Below the pieces are notes generated by a model that had not been told where the DNA came from, searched no databases, and saw nothing but the letters and a program-made list of their open reading frames with translations. From an uncultured Pseudomonadota bacterium (lineage in GTDB: Bacteria; Pseudomonadota; Gammaproteobacteria; Burkholderiales; Burkholderiaceae), in the NCBI GenBank assembly GCA_946480245.1, contig CAMLIZ010000023.1, forward strand, positions 1-42,863: a DNA stretch of 42,863 bases, in the 5' to 3' direction. The position numbers and the translations under genes were made by a program. Below are positions 1 to 9,788 of the stretch, in pieces. The first letter of the stretch is position 1. Each line of letters begins with the position of its first letter.

Positions 1-46
1 AACGGCGACCGCTGAGCGAGACCCGCGCATTCCACACCCCCGAATC

Positions 47-1366
47 ATGACCAGCTACTTCCACGACATCCCCGCCATCGCATACAAGGGCCCGCAAAGC
101 GACGAGCCGCTGGCGTTTCGCCACTACGACAAGAACCGCATCGTGCTGGGCAAGCGCATGGAGGACCACCTGCGCTTCGCGGTGTGCTACTGGCACAGCT
201 TCTGCTGGACCGGGCTGGACCCGTTCGGCGGCGGCACCTTCCTGCGCCCGTGGTTCGAAGGCGGCTCGCCGATGGAGCTGGCGCAGCTGAAGGCCGACGC
301 CGCGTTCGAGTTCTTCGCCAAGCTCGGCGCGCCGTACTACTGCTTCCACGACCGCGACGTGGCCCCCGAAGGCAACACCCCGCGCGAGAGCCACGACAAC
401 TTCCAGCGCATGGTCGACGTGCTGGGCGCGCACCAGCAGCGCACCGGCGTGAAGCTGCTGTGGGGCACGGCCAACCTGTTCAGCCACCGCCGCTACATGA
501 GCGGGGCGGCCAGCAACCCCGACCCCGAGGTGTTCGCGATGGCCGCGCTGCAGGTGCGCGACGCGATGAACGCCACGCTCAAGCTCGGCGGCGAGAACTA
601 CGTGCTGTGGGGCGGCCGCGAAGGCTACGAGACGCTGCTGAACACCCGCGTGGGCCAGGAGCTGGACCAGCTCGGCCGCTTCCTCAACATGGTGGTCGAG
701 CACAAGCACAAGATCGGCTTCAAGGGCACGATCCTGATCGAGCCCAAGCCGCGCGAGCCGGCCAAGCACCAGTACGACTTCGACGTGGCCGCGGTGTACG
801 GCTTCCTGGTGCGCTATGGCCTCGAGAAGGAAGTGAAGGTCAACATCGAGGCCAACCACGCCACCTTGTCGGGCCACAGCTTCGAGCACGAGATCGCCAG
901 CGCCGGAGCACTCGGCATCCTGGGCAGCATCGACATGAACCGCGGTGACCCGCAGCTGGGCTGGGACACCGACCAGTTCCCCAACAACGTGCCCGAGGTG
1001 GCACTGGCGCTGTACCACGTGCTGCAGGCCGGCGGGCTGGGCTCGGGCGGGCTCAACTTCGACGCCAAGGTGCGGCGCCAGTCGATCGATCCGGCGGACC
1101 TGTTCCACGCCCACATCGGCGGCATGGACGTGTGTGCACGCGCGCTGCTGATGGCCGAGCAAATGATCAAGGACGGCCGCCTCGAGAAGGCGCTGGACGA
1201 GCGCTATGCCGGCTGGGCCACCCCCGAGGCGCAGGACATCCTGGACGGTGGCGTGCCGCTGGACACGTTGGCCGAGCACGTACTGGCCAGGAACACCGAC
1301 GTGCAGCCCGTGTCGGGCCGCCAGGAATACCTGGAGAACCTCGTGAATCGCTTCTGCGGCGCTTGA
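47..1366 (+). CDS. xylA: Xylose isomerase
   Basis: Converts D-xylose to D-xylulose in the cytoplasm, the entry step to the pentose phosphate pathway. The 439-residue length fits class II xylose isomerases. The family's catalytic and metal residues are visible at their usual positions: H101 and D104 in [12 protein letters not shown]232 and K234 in IEPKP, E268 and H271 in [18 protein letters not shown]296 in DMNRGD, D307 and D309 in WDTDQFP, and D339 in GGLNFDAK. It lies 129 bases ahead of the TonB receptor of the polysaccharide operon, same strand, which suggests it uses xylose released from xyloglucan side chains. An in-frame TGA at 13-15 may be the end of an upstream gene cut by the window edge, but too little of it is present to name. 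The identification is very secure. Confidence 0.97.
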   Translation: MTSYFHDIPAIAYKGPQSDEPLAFRHYDKNRIVLGKRMEDHLRFAVCYWHSFCWTGLDPFGGGTFLRPWFEGGSPMELAQLKADAAFEFFAKLGAPYYCFHDRDVAPEGNTPRESHDNFQRMVDVLGAHQQRTGVKLLWGTANLFSHRRYMSGAASNPDPEVFAMAALQVRDAMNATLKLGGENYVLWGGREGYETLLNTRVGQELDQLGRFLNMVVEHKHKIGFKGTILIEPKPREPAKHQYDFDVAAVYGFLVRYGLEKEVKVNIEANHATLSGHSFEHEIASAGALGILGSIDMNRGDPQLGWDTDQFPNNVPEVALALYHVLQAGGLGSGGLNFDAKVRRQSIDPADLFHAHIGGMDVCARALLMAEQMIKDGRLEKALDERYAGWATPEAQDILDGGVPLDTLAEHVLARNTDVQPVSGRQEYLENLVNRFCGA

Positions 1367-1495
1367 TGAGCATGGCCCGTCGATCGATGCAGGTGCCTAT
1401 CGTCAGGGAGACACAACACACATAGCGGTACGCACGCCACACGCCGCCATCCCCCGCCAGGGATAGGCCCCGAAACCCACCTGAGAGGACGCAAA

Positions 1496-4400
1496 ATGAG
1501 GAGACATTTCAAGAAAACAGCGTTGTCGGCCGCGGCGGCACAAGCCGCCTTGCTGTGCAGCGGCATCGCGATGGCGCAGACCGCACCGGCGCCCGCGCCG
1601 GCCGCCTCCGCGCCCGTTGCGGCGGACACCGGCGCCAAGACGACCACGATCGTGGTGACCGGTCAGCGCAGGGCGCTGGAATCGGCCCAGAAGATCAAGC
1701 AGAACTCGGACGAGATCGTCGACTCGATCGTCGCCGACGACATCGGCAAGCTGCCAGACCGCTCGGTCACCGAGGTGCTGCAGCGCGTGGTCGGCGTCAC
1801 GATCGACCGCACGATGGCCAAGGGCGACCCGGAGCACTTCTCGGTGGAAGGCTCCAGCGTGGCCGTGCGCGGCCTGAGCTGGGTGCGCTCCGAGCTCAAC
1901 GGGCGCGACTCGTTCTCGGCCAACGGCGGCCGCTCGCTGAACTTCGAGGACGTGCCACCCGAGCTGATGGCCGGCGTGGACGTGTACAAGAACCCGTCGG
2001 CCGAGCAGATCGAAGGCGCCATCGGCGGCCTGGTGAACCTGCGCACCGCGATGCCGTTCGACTACCCGGGCATGAAGGCCTCGGTCTCGGGGTCGACCAC
2101 CTACGCCACGCTGAACAAGAAGAGTTCGCCCTCGTACTCGGCGCTGTTCAGCAATCGCTGGCTCACCGACGCCGGCCATTTCGGCGTGCTGCTGGACCTG
2201 GCCAGTTCGGAGAGCAAGACGCGCTCCGACTTCTTCCAGGTGGAGCCGTACTACCCGCGCAACGACGCCTTCGTCGGGCAGGACCCGACCACGACCGTGT
2301 GGGTGCCCAAGGGCGCGCAGTGGCGCTCGCTGGAGTTCCAGCGCAAGCGCGACGGCATCTACGGCGCGCTGCAGTGGAAGAAGAACGACTGGGACTCGTC
2401 GCTGACGTACTTCCAGTCGAAGTACCGCATGCAGTGGGACGAGCAGGCGATCTTCGCGCAGTCGGATCCGTACCTCATCCAGGTGAGCAACGGCCAGTTC
2501 GACGACCAGGGCGCGCTCAAGTCGGGCACCCTGACCAACCGCGACGGCTCGCTGATCAACTTCAACGACGACACCCGCACGGCCTGGCGCAAGTCGAAGA
2601 CCGAGGATCTGTCGTGGCACCTCGGGTGGAAGGCCAGCGATCGCTGGAGCTTCAGCACCGACCTGCAGTACGTGCGCGCCAACACGTCCAGCTTCGACTC
2701 CACGGTGGCCACCGGCACCGGCATGCCGAAGGAGAACCTGGACCTGACCGGCAGCACGCCCTCCCTGCTGTTCGACGATGCCGACCGTGCCCACCTGGCC
2801 GACCCAGCCAACTACTACTGGGCGTTCACGATGGAGCACATGGACCGCAGCAAGGCCACCGAAAAGGCCTGGCGCGGCGACGCCAAGTTCAACTTCGACG
2901 ATCCGGTGCTGCAGGACCTGCGCTTCGGCGTGCGCCTGACCGACCGCGACGCCAAGTCGGCCCAGAACCCGAGCAACTACCACTGGCAGGCGATCTCGGC
3001 GCCCTGGACGGCCGGTGGTGTCGCGCCCTTGAGCGACTATCCGGGTGGCACGCACCTGAACACCTTCGACAACTTCTTCAACGGCAGCGTGCCGCGTCCG
3101 CCGGCGGTGGTGTTCCCCGACACCTCGCTGGCCACGGGCTTCCCTGACAGCTACGCGCTGCTGCACGGCTACGGCCTGGACCACTGCCTGAAGGCGGGCC
3201 AGCCTGCCGCCACCTGCAACAGCTGGCCGTTCACGTTCACGCCGGAGTCGATCAGCGACGACCCGAACAGCACGGGCACCAACATCCAGAAGGAACGCAC
3301 GCAGGCGGCCTACGGCCAGCTGCGCTTCGGCTTCGAGGACTGGGCCACGCCGCTGGATGGCAACGTGGGCATGCGCGTGGTGCGCACCCAGGCCACCGCA
3401 CACGGCTACATCAGCTTCCCGGGCTCCAATGTCGCGCCGGGCCTCACCGGCGTGCCGGTGCCGAACATCCCGGCCTACAACAAGACGCAGGATTTCGAGA
3501 ACACCTACACCGACGTGCTGCCCAGCCTGAACCTGCGGCTGAAGGCGGCGCGCGACCTGCAGTTCCGCTTCGCGGTGTCCAAGGCGATCTCGCGCCCCGA
3601 CTTCACCGACATGCAGGCCTACACCACGTTGTCGCAGACCGCCAACACGTCGGGCAATCAGGTGTTGAGCGTGTCGCAGACCGGCACGGCGCTGGGCAAC
3701 CCGATGCTCAAGCCGGTGCGGTCCACGCAGGAGGACGCCACCGCCGAGTGGTACTTCAGCCACACGGGTTCGCTGACTTTCGCGGTGTTCAACAAGGACC
3801 TGCGAGACGTCATCATCAAGCAGACCACGTCGTTCCAGGTTCAGGACGTGGACGGCAACCCGCAGATCTTCTCGGTCACCAGCCCCGTCAACGGTGCCAA
3901 GGGTCACGCGCGCGGCTTCGAGCTGGCGTTCCAGACCTACTTCGACAGTTTGCCCGGCTGGATGTCGGGCTTCGGCGTGCAGGCCAACTACACGTACATC
4001 GACAGCAAGACCAAGCTGTACAACCCGGTGACCGGTGGGTACTGCGCCGGCACCAGCGGCGGCAACGACAACATCCCGCTGATCCTCAACGGCTGCGACA
4101 CCGATGGCCGCAGCTTCGGGGACCTGCCGCTGCAAGGCCTGTCGCGCAATGCGTTCACGCTGGCCTTCATGTACGACCAGGGTCCGCTGTCGGCGCGTCT
4201 GGCCTACACCTGGCGCTCCAGGTACCTGCAGGGCGTGAACGTGAACGGCACGCAGGGCACGGACGGCACCAACGGCAACCCGGCCGACCCGAACTTCGGG
4301 CAGCACAACATCGCGTGGGGCCTGCCCACCTGGGCCGACGCCTATGGCCAGCTCGACGGCGGCATCTTCTACAAGCTGCTGGACGACAAGCTGACCCTGG

Positions 4401-4528
4401 GCCTGGAGGCGCAGAACCTCAACGATGCGCGGCAGCGCCAGCTGATGCAGCAGCACATCGGCTACCAGACACGCGGCCTGTTCTACACCGGCCCGCGCTA
4501 CACGTTCACGGCCCGCTATACGTTCTGA
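1496..4528 (+). CDS. TonB-dependent receptor for oligosaccharides
   Basis: Outer-membrane beta-barrel predicted to import sugar oligomers using TonB energy. It has 1010 residues, with a signal peptide at about 1-27 (ends AMA-Q), an Ala/Pro linker, a TonB-box-like TTIVVTG at 50-56, and a plug domain at about 60-190 (PDRSVTEVLQRVVGVTI; VDVYKNPSAEQIEG). The long barrel ends in aromatic RYTF, a normal C-terminal beta-signal. The plug resembles the Xanthomonas/Caulobacter TonB receptor group common in carbohydrate loci; it is not a SusC, and no SusD partner is present. A good ribosome site (GAGAGGA, 1483-1489) sits 6 bases before the ATG. The stop overlaps the next start (TGATG). Substrate is inferred only from neighbours: xyloglucan oligosaccharides. 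Confidence 0.9.
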   Translation: MRRHFKKTALSAAAAQAALLCSGIAMAQTAPAPAPAASAPVAADTGAKTTTIVVTGQRRALESAQKIKQNSDEIVDSIVADDIGKLPDRSVTEVLQRVVGVTIDRTMAKGDPEHFSVEGSSVAVRGLSWVRSELNGRDSFSANGGRSLNFEDVPPELMAGVDVYKNPSAEQIEGAIGGLVNLRTAMPFDYPGMKASVSGSTTYATLNKKSSPSYSALFSNRWLTDAGHFGVLLDLASSESKTRSDFFQVEPYYPRNDAFVGQDPTTTVWVPKGAQWRSLEFQRKRDGIYGALQWKKNDWDSSLTYFQSKYRMQWDEQAIFAQSDPYLIQVSNGQFDDQGALKSGTLTNRDGSLINFNDDTRTAWRKSKTEDLSWHLGWKASDRWSFSTDLQYVRANTSSFDSTVATGTGMPKENLDLTGSTPSLLFDDADRAHLADPANYYWAFTMEHMDRSKATEKAWRGDAKFNFDDPVLQDLRFGVRLTDRDAKSAQNPSNYHWQAISAPWTAGGVAPLSDYPGGTHLNTFDNFFNGSVPRPPAVVFPDTSLATGFPDSYALLHGYGLDHCLKAGQPAATCNSWPFTFTPESISDDPNSTGTNIQKERTQAAYGQLRFGFEDWATPLDGNVGMRVVRTQATAHGYISFPGSNVAPGLTGVPVPNIPAYNKTQDFENTYTDVLPSLNLRLKAARDLQFRFAVSKAISRPDFTDMQAYTTLSQTANTSGNQVLSVSQTGTALGNPMLKPVRSTQEDATAEWYFSHTGSLTFAVFNKDLRDVIIKQTTSFQVQDVDGNPQIFSVTSPVNGAKGHARGFELAFQTYFDSLPGWMSGFGVQANYTYIDSKTKLYNPVTGGYCAGTSGGNDNIPLILNGCDTDGRSFGDLPLQGLSRNAFTLAFMYDQGPLSARLAYTWRSRYLQGVNVNGTQGTDGTNGNPADPNFGQHNIAWGLPTWADAYGQLDGGIFYKLLDDKLTLGLEAQNLNDARQRQLMQQHIGYQTRGLFYTGPRYTFTARYTF

Positions 4529-6192
4529 TGAGCAAGGCACGACGCACGCTGGCGCGTGCCGTCGGCCTGCTGGCCCTGGGCGCCGCGTGCGCCCAGGCCG
4601 CCGCGGCCGCGGCCGACCCGCCCCATCTGCTGCAACGCGACGGTCGCACCACGCTGATCGTCGACGGGGCGCCCTACCTCGTCCTGGGCGCGCAGGTGCA
4701 CAACTCCAGCAACTACCCGGCGGCGCTGCCGAAGGTGTGGCCGGCGGTGCAGGACATGCACGCCAACACGGTGGAGATGCCGGTGGCGTGGGAGCAGATC
4801 GAGCCGGCCGAGGGCCGTTTCGACTTCAGCTTCGTCGATACCCTGGTCAAGCAGGCGCGCGAGCAGGGCGTGCGCCTGGTGCTGCTGTGGTTCGGCACCT
4901 GGAAGAACACCAGCCCGCAGTACACGCCCGAGTGGGTGAAGTTCGACAACCGGCGCTTCCCGCGCATGGTGGGCCGGGACGGCAAGCTGAGCTATTGCCT
5001 GTCGCCCTTCGGCGAGCAGACGCTGGAGGCCGACCGCCGTGCCTTCACCGCATTGATGGGCCACCTGAAGCAGATCGACGGGCAGCAGCACACCGTGATC
5101 ATGGTGCAGGTGGAAAACGAGGTGGGCACCTACGGCCTGGCGCGTGACTACGGGCCGCGCGCGCAGGCGGCCTTCGAGCAGCCGGTGCCGCCGGCGGTGC
5201 TGCAGCACAAGAAGCCCTCCGCCGGTGGCTCGTCGCATGGCAACTGGCGCGAGGTGTACGGCGACTACGCCGACGAGTATTTCCACGCCTGGGCGATCGC
5301 CAGCTACATCGAGCAGGTGGCCAAGGCCGGCCGCGCGGCGTACGACCTGCCGATGTACGTGAACAACGCGCTGCGCGACCCGCTCGAGCAGCCGGTGCAG
5401 CCCTGGAAGAACAACTTCGCCAGCGGCGGCCCCACGTTCGACGTGATCGACATCTACAAGGCCGCTGCGCCGCACATCGACATCGTGGGTCCGGACCTGT
5501 ACAGCCCCGAGTGGCCGAAGGTGCAGGCCACGCTGGAGCGCTTCCAGCGGCCCGGCAATGCGCTGTGGGTGCCGGAGATGGGCAACGCCGAGGTCTATGC
5601 GCGCTATGTGTATTCGGTGCTCGGGCGCGGCTCGATCGGGGTCAGCCCGTTCGGCATCGACTACTTCAGCTACGCCAACTTCCCGCTCGGCGCCCAGTTC
5701 ACCGACAAGCGCATGGTCGAGCCTTTCGCCGGCATCTATGCCGCTTTCGGCCCGATGCAGCGGCAGTGGGCGCAATGGGCCTTCGAAGGTCGCACGCAGG
5801 GCGTGGCCGAGCCCGACGACCATGCCGACCAGACGATCGCGCTCAAGGGCTGGACCGCCAAGGTCTCGTACGGCCAATGGCAGTTCGGCGAGAAGGAGTG
5901 GCCGGGCAACGCGAAGGAAGCACCGCCGCACGCCAGCAAGCTGGTCGGCGGCGTGGCCATCGCGCAGATCGCCGATGACGAGTTCGTGATCGTCGGGCAG
6001 TACGCGCGCGTGCGCATCGAGTCGGCCGTGCCGCAAGGCAATGGCTCGATGCTGGCGCGCGCGGAGCAGGGCCGCTTCGACCGGGCCGGCCGCTGGGTGA
6101 TGGAGCGCAACTGGAACGGCGACCAGACCGACTGGGGGCTGAACTTCGGTGCGCAGCCGGTGGTGCTCAAAGTTCGCATGGGGCGTTACTGA
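4528..6192 (+). CDS. GH35 beta-galactosidase (Bgl35A-like)
   Basis: Predicted exo-beta-galactosidase removing galactose from xyloglucan side chains. It has 554 residues: an exported N-terminus (about 1-28, Ala-rich), a TIM barrel from about 35 to 400, and a C-terminal beta domain of DUF5597 type (NGDQTDWGLNF near the end). The clan A acid/base is visible as E198 in VQVENEVGTYG, and the nucleophile is most likely E350 in WVPEMGN. The architecture matches the short GH35 enzymes of Cellvibrio and Xanthomonas xyloglucan loci rather than long eukaryotic forms. The ATG at 4528 shares its A with the receptor stop and has no clear ribosome site, so translation is probably coupled. It probably acts in the periplasm. 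Family confident; substrate inferred from GH74 next door. Confidence 0.88.
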   Translation: MSKARRTLARAVGLLALGAACAQAAAAAADPPHLLQRDGRTTLIVDGAPYLVLGAQVHNSSNYPAALPKVWPAVQDMHANTVEMPVAWEQIEPAEGRFDFSFVDTLVKQAREQGVRLVLLWFGTWKNTSPQYTPEWVKFDNRRFPRMVGRDGKLSYCLSPFGEQTLEADRRAFTALMGHLKQIDGQQHTVIMVQVENEVGTYGLARDYGPRAQAAFEQPVPPAVLQHKKPSAGGSSHGNWREVYGDYADEYFHAWAIASYIEQVAKAGRAAYDLPMYVNNALRDPLEQPVQPWKNNFASGGPTFDVIDIYKAAAPHIDIVGPDLYSPEWPKVQATLERFQRPGNALWVPEMGNAEVYARYVYSVLGRGSIGVSPFGIDYFSYANFPLGAQFTDKRMVEPFAGIYAAFGPMQRQWAQWAFEGRTQGVAEPDDHADQTIALKGWTAKVSYGQWQFGEKEWPGNAKEAPPHASKLVGGVAIAQIADDEFVIVGQYARVRIESAVPQGNGSMLARAEQGRFDRAGRWVMERNWNGDQTDWGLNFGAQPVVLKVRMGRY

Positions 6193-6193
6193 G

Positions 6194-8404
6194 ATGAAGC
6201 GTCGTACCTTGATCCAGGGCGCCAGCCTCGTGGCGCTGGCCGGGCGGCAGGCCTTTGGGGCCGCGCCCGATGCGGGCACAGCCTACGAATGGCGCAGCGT
6301 GCCGTATGGCGCGGGCGGCTTCATCGACGGCTTCGTGTTCCATCCGCGCGAGCGCGGGCTGCTGTATGCGCGCACCGACATCGGCGGCTGCTATCGCTTC
6401 GACGGCGCCGCCAAGGCCTGGGTGCCGCTGCTGGACCACTTGTCCAAGACCGACGCCGACCTGATGGGCGTGCTGAGCCTGGCGGTCGATCCCAACGACG
6501 CCAACCTGCTGTATGCCGCGTGCGGGCTCTACCTGGACCGCTGGTCGCGCGACGGCGCAGTGCTGCGCTCGGCCGATCGCGGCGCCACCTGGTCGGTCAC
6601 CGAGCTCGGCATCAAGATCGGCGGCAACTCGCCGGGCCGCGGCAGCGGAGAGCGGCTGCAGGTGGACCCCAGCGACGGCAAGGTGCTGATGCTCGGCAGC
6701 TCGCAGGACGGGCTGCTCAAGAGCACGGACCGCGGGCACAGCTTCACGCCGGTGGCCGGCTTCGCGCCGCGCCATGTGTCGCTGGTGTTGTTCGACCCGG
6801 CCAGTGGCGCGCAGGGCAGGGCGAGCCAGACCGTGTACGCCGGCGCGCACGACCAGCCGGGCCTGTACGTGTCGCATGACGGAGGCACCAGCTTTGCGCG
6901 CGAGCGGGGTGCGCCTGCGCAGGTACCGCAGCACGCGGCCTTCGGGCCGGACGGCACGCTGTACGTGAGCTTCGCGGTGAGCAAGTCCGCCACCGCCTGC
7001 AATCCGAGCTACGCGGTGGGCGGCGGCGTGTGGAAGCGCGATCGCCATGGCCGCTGGCGCGACATCACGCCGGCGCGGCCGGCCGACGACCCGCGCGGCT
7101 TCGGCTACTCGGCGCTCGACGTGAGCCCGGCCGGGCGCATCGTGGTGTCGACGATCGAGCGCTTCAGCGTGGGCGACGACGTGTACGTGTCCGACGACGG
7201 TGGCGCGCACTGGAGCGCGGTGGGCCGGCAGGCGCGCCACGATGCGCAGCCCTATCCGTGGCTGGTGAACTACATGGGCGGCCGCGACACCATGGGCCAC
7301 TGGATCGCCGACGTGAAGCTCGACCCGTTCGACCCCGAGCGCGCCATCTACGGCACCGGCTACGGCCTGTGGATCTCGCGCAACTTCAGCGCGGTGGGCA
7401 AGGGCGGCACGGTGGACTGGGATTTCACGGTGGCCAACTTCGAGGAGACGGCCACGCTCGAGATCCGCAGCCCCTCCGGCGGCGCGATGCTGCTGGGCGC
7501 GATGGGCGACGTGAGCGGCGCCGCGTGGGACGACATCCAGCGCACGCCGCGCAACGGCCTGTTCGCGCCCACCGACGAGACCAACCGGGCGGTGGATTTC
7601 GCGCAGCTGCAGCCCGGCATCCTGGCGCGCGTGGCCGATCAGGCGCACACCGGTGGTTATTGGTCGCGCGATGGTGGCGCGAGCTGGCAGCCGTTCGAGA
7701 GCGCGCCGCCGGCACCGCCGCGCACGCGCTCGGGCCAGGTGGCGGTGTCGGCCCAGGGCGGCTTCTTCATTGCGGTGCCCGAGCGGCAGCCCGCCGTGTG
7801 GTCGCGCGACCATGGCCGCAGCTGGCAGCCGTGCGCCGGCTGGCCGTCGGCCCCCGACCGCGCCGAACCCACGCCCAAGCCGGTGGCCGACCGCGCGATC
7901 GAAGGCGTGTTCTACGTGCACGACGAGGCGCAGGGCGAGATCCTCGTGAGCGTGGACGGTGGCGCCAGCTTCAAGCCCGCTGTCACCGGTCTGCCCAAGC
8001 TGGCCAGCTGGCAATCGGCGCAGCTGGTGTGCGCGCCGGGCAAGCCGCGCGACCTCTGGCTGGCGCTGCCCGATGCGCTGCTGCACCTGCCCGGCGTGGA
8101 CGAGCCACCGCGCACGATCGCACCGGTGCAACAGGCGTGGATGGTGGCGCTCGGCAAGGCCGCGCCCGATGCCGCGTACCACAGCGTGTACGTGTGGGGC
8201 CGCGTGAGCGTCGGCGCCGCGGCGCCGGGCGAAGGCCTGTTCCGCTCCGACGACGGCGGCGCGAGCTTCGTGCGCATCAACGACGACCAGCACCGCTACG
8301 GACGCCTGCTGTCGATGACCGCCGACCCGCTCGAGCACGGCACCCTGTACCTGGCACCGCACGGCCGCGGCGTGGTGGTGGGCCGGCCGCGCCGCCGCAC
8401 ATGA
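6194..8404 (+). CDS. GH74 xyloglucanase
   Basis: Predicted endo- or oligo-xyloglucan hydrolase cutting the beta-1,4-glucan backbone. It has 736 residues, enough for the two seven-bladed propellers of GH74 with no added binding module. The N-terminus MKRRTLIQGASLVALAG looks like a twin-arginine signal. Family hallmarks include the opening GGFIDGFVFHPRERGLLYARTDIGG, where D62 matches the first catalytic Asp, many Asp-box-like turns (SADRGATW, STDRGHSF, SRDGGASW), and a MGDVSG segment in the second propeller whose Asp I infer to be the second acid. It starts one base after the GH35 stop and its own stop overlaps the next ATG. This enzyme is the strongest pointer to xyloglucan as the locus substrate. 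Endo versus exo mode cannot be told from sequence. Confidence 0.9.
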   Translation: MKRRTLIQGASLVALAGRQAFGAAPDAGTAYEWRSVPYGAGGFIDGFVFHPRERGLLYARTDIGGCYRFDGAAKAWVPLLDHLSKTDADLMGVLSLAVDPNDANLLYAACGLYLDRWSRDGAVLRSADRGATWSVTELGIKIGGNSPGRGSGERLQVDPSDGKVLMLGSSQDGLLKSTDRGHSFTPVAGFAPRHVSLVLFDPASGAQGRASQTVYAGAHDQPGLYVSHDGGTSFARERGAPAQVPQHAAFGPDGTLYVSFAVSKSATACNPSYAVGGGVWKRDRHGRWRDITPARPADDPRGFGYSALDVSPAGRIVVSTIERFSVGDDVYVSDDGGAHWSAVGRQARHDAQPYPWLVNYMGGRDTMGHWIADVKLDPFDPERAIYGTGYGLWISRNFSAVGKGGTVDWDFTVANFEETATLEIRSPSGGAMLLGAMGDVSGAAWDDIQRTPRNGLFAPTDETNRAVDFAQLQPGILARVADQAHTGGYWSRDGGASWQPFESAPPAPPRTRSGQVAVSAQGGFFIAVPERQPAVWSRDHGRSWQPCAGWPSAPDRAEPTPKPVADRAIEGVFYVHDEAQGEILVSVDGGASFKPAVTGLPKLASWQSAQLVCAPGKPRDLWLALPDALLHLPGVDEPPRTIAPVQQAWMVALGKAAPDAAYHSVYVWGRVSVGAAAPGEGLFRSDDGGASFVRINDDQHRYGRLLSMTADPLEHGTLYLAPHGRGVVVGRPRRRT

Positions 8405-9777
8405 AAGCCCCGTCAATGCGTTCGACGTTCATGCCCTCCCGTGGCTTCACGCTGCTGCGCAGGCTTGCGCTGCCTGCGCTCGCGGGCCTGTGCGCCTGTG
8501 CCAGCGGCCCCGCTGCGCTGAACACCGCGCCCGACGAGCTCGTGCTGTATGCCGGCGGGCCGCCCGCCGGCCTGCATGTGCAGCTGGCGGGCTGGCAGGA
8601 CGAGATCGCACTCACCGGCGCCTCGGCCACCGTGCCCAAGTCGGCCAATCCCGACAACCCCACCGGCCGCGCCAGCGTGCGGCGCTCCGCCCGGCACGGC
8701 GCCGACGACGACGCACTCACGATGCGTTGGAACGAGGCCTGGTCGGCCAGCCTGCGCCTGGTGGCCGACAAGCCCGTGGACCTGCGTTCCTACCTGCCCG
8801 ACGGCACGCTGGAGTTCGACGTCAATGCGGTGGACATGGGCAGGGCGGGGCTCAACTTCGCGATGGCCTGCGGCGCCGATTGCGGCCGCACGCTCAAGTA
8901 CGTGCTGCCGTCGCGCGCCATGCAGGGCAAGGGTTGGCAGCACCTGTCGTTCGCGTTGCACTGCTTCGAGCGCGACGGCAACGATTTCAGCGCCATCACG
9001 CAGCCCTTCGGCATGGAAACCAGCGGCAGCGGCGAGGTGATGCTGGCCAACGTGCGCATCGTGCGCCACGGCGAGCCCAATGCGAGCTGCGTGGACTACC
9101 GCGTCGAGTCGGTCACGCCGGCGCCGTTGACCGAGGTGTGGGCGACGGACTGGTGGATGCCGCGCCACCAGCAGAAGCTGCAGCAGGTGCGCGCGCTCAA
9201 TGCCGCCGGCCGCTCGCCCCAGCTGGTGTTCGTGGGCGACTCCATCACCCACAACTGGGAGACCGCGGGCGCCAAGGTGTGGGCCGAGCACTACGCCCGG
9301 TACAACGCGGTGGACCTCGGCTTCAGCGGCGACCGCACCGAGAACGTGCTGTGGCGCATCGAGCACGGCGAGCTCGACGGCCTGCACCCGAAGGTGGCCG
9401 TGCTGATGATCGGCACCAACAACACCGGTGACCGGCAGGAGGATCCGCGCACCACGGCCGCCGGCATCCGGCGCATCCTCGGCGAGATGCGCCAGCGCAT
9501 GCCGGGCACCAGGGTCCTGCTGCTCGCGGTGTTCCCGCGGGACGCGCAACCCACGAGCCGGCTGCGCCGACTCAACGACCGGCTGAACGGCCTGATCTCC
9601 GCCTATGCCGATGGCCAGAACGTGTTTTTCCTGAACATCGGCGACGCGCTCACCGAACCCGATGGCACGCTGTCGAAAGACGTCATGCCCGACCTGCTGC
9701 ATCCGAACGACAAGGGCTACGCCATTTGGGCCCGCGCGATGGAGCCCACCCTGCAGAAGTTGATGGCCTCGCAGTAA
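8401..9777 (+). CDS. SGNH/GDSL esterase with N-terminal ExoP-like domain
   Basis: Predicted exported carbohydrate esterase, possibly a xyloglucan acetylesterase. It has 458 residues. A hydrophobic start with a cluster of Cys near 31-33 suggests a lipoprotein or cleaved signal. Residues about 45-225 resemble the C-terminal beta-sandwich of ExoP-type beta-glucosidases (Exop_C). Residues about 240-458 form an SGNH hydrolase: nucleophile S281 in FVGDSITHNWE, G310 in GFSGD, N340 in MIGTNNTGD, D431 and H434 in DLLHPNDKGY. The GH74 stop and this ATG overlap as ATGA; M6 (8416) and M11 (8431) are alternative starts. Xanthomonas xyloglucan loci also carry an SGNH acetylesterase (family CE20), but I cannot tell whether this protein belongs to it. 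Fold is confident, substrate inferred. Confidence 0.82.
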   Translation: MKAPSMRSTFMPSRGFTLLRRLALPALAGLCACASGPAALNTAPDELVLYAGGPPAGLHVQLAGWQDEIALTGASATVPKSANPDNPTGRASVRRSARHGADDDALTMRWNEAWSASLRLVADKPVDLRSYLPDGTLEFDVNAVDMGRAGLNFAMACGADCGRTLKYVLPSRAMQGKGWQHLSFALHCFERDGNDFSAITQPFGMETSGSGEVMLANVRIVRHGEPNASCVDYRVESVTPAPLTEVWATDWWMPRHQQKLQQVRALNAAGRSPQLVFVGDSITHNWETAGAKVWAEHYARYNAVDLGFSGDRTENVLWRIEHGELDGLHPKVAVLMIGTNNTGDRQEDPRTTAAGIRRILGEMRQRMPGTRVLLLAVFPRDAQPTSRLRRLNDRLNGLISAYADGQNVFFLNIGDALTEPDGTLSKDVMPDLLHPNDKGYAIWARAMEPTLQKLMASQ

Positions 9778-9788
9778 GACCTGACCGA

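Noticed and set aside
1378..1390. GTCGATCGATGCA as an operator before the TonB receptor
   Set aside because: Only a short ATCGAT/GATC-rich chance palindrome; it lacks the AANCGNTT core and no promoter elements fit around it.
1496..4528. SusC-type receptor of a SusCD pair
   Set aside because: The N-terminus lacks the SusC carboxypeptidase-like extension and there is no SusD-like lipoprotein gene anywhere in the window.
1403..4540. A 1045-codon open frame on the minus strand opposite the TonB receptor, and similar long antisense frames at 6167-8416 and 24304-27534
   Set aside because: They mirror well-identified genes on the other strand, have Arg/Val/His/Gly-rich low-information products, and arise because high-GC codon use leaves few stops in antisense frames.
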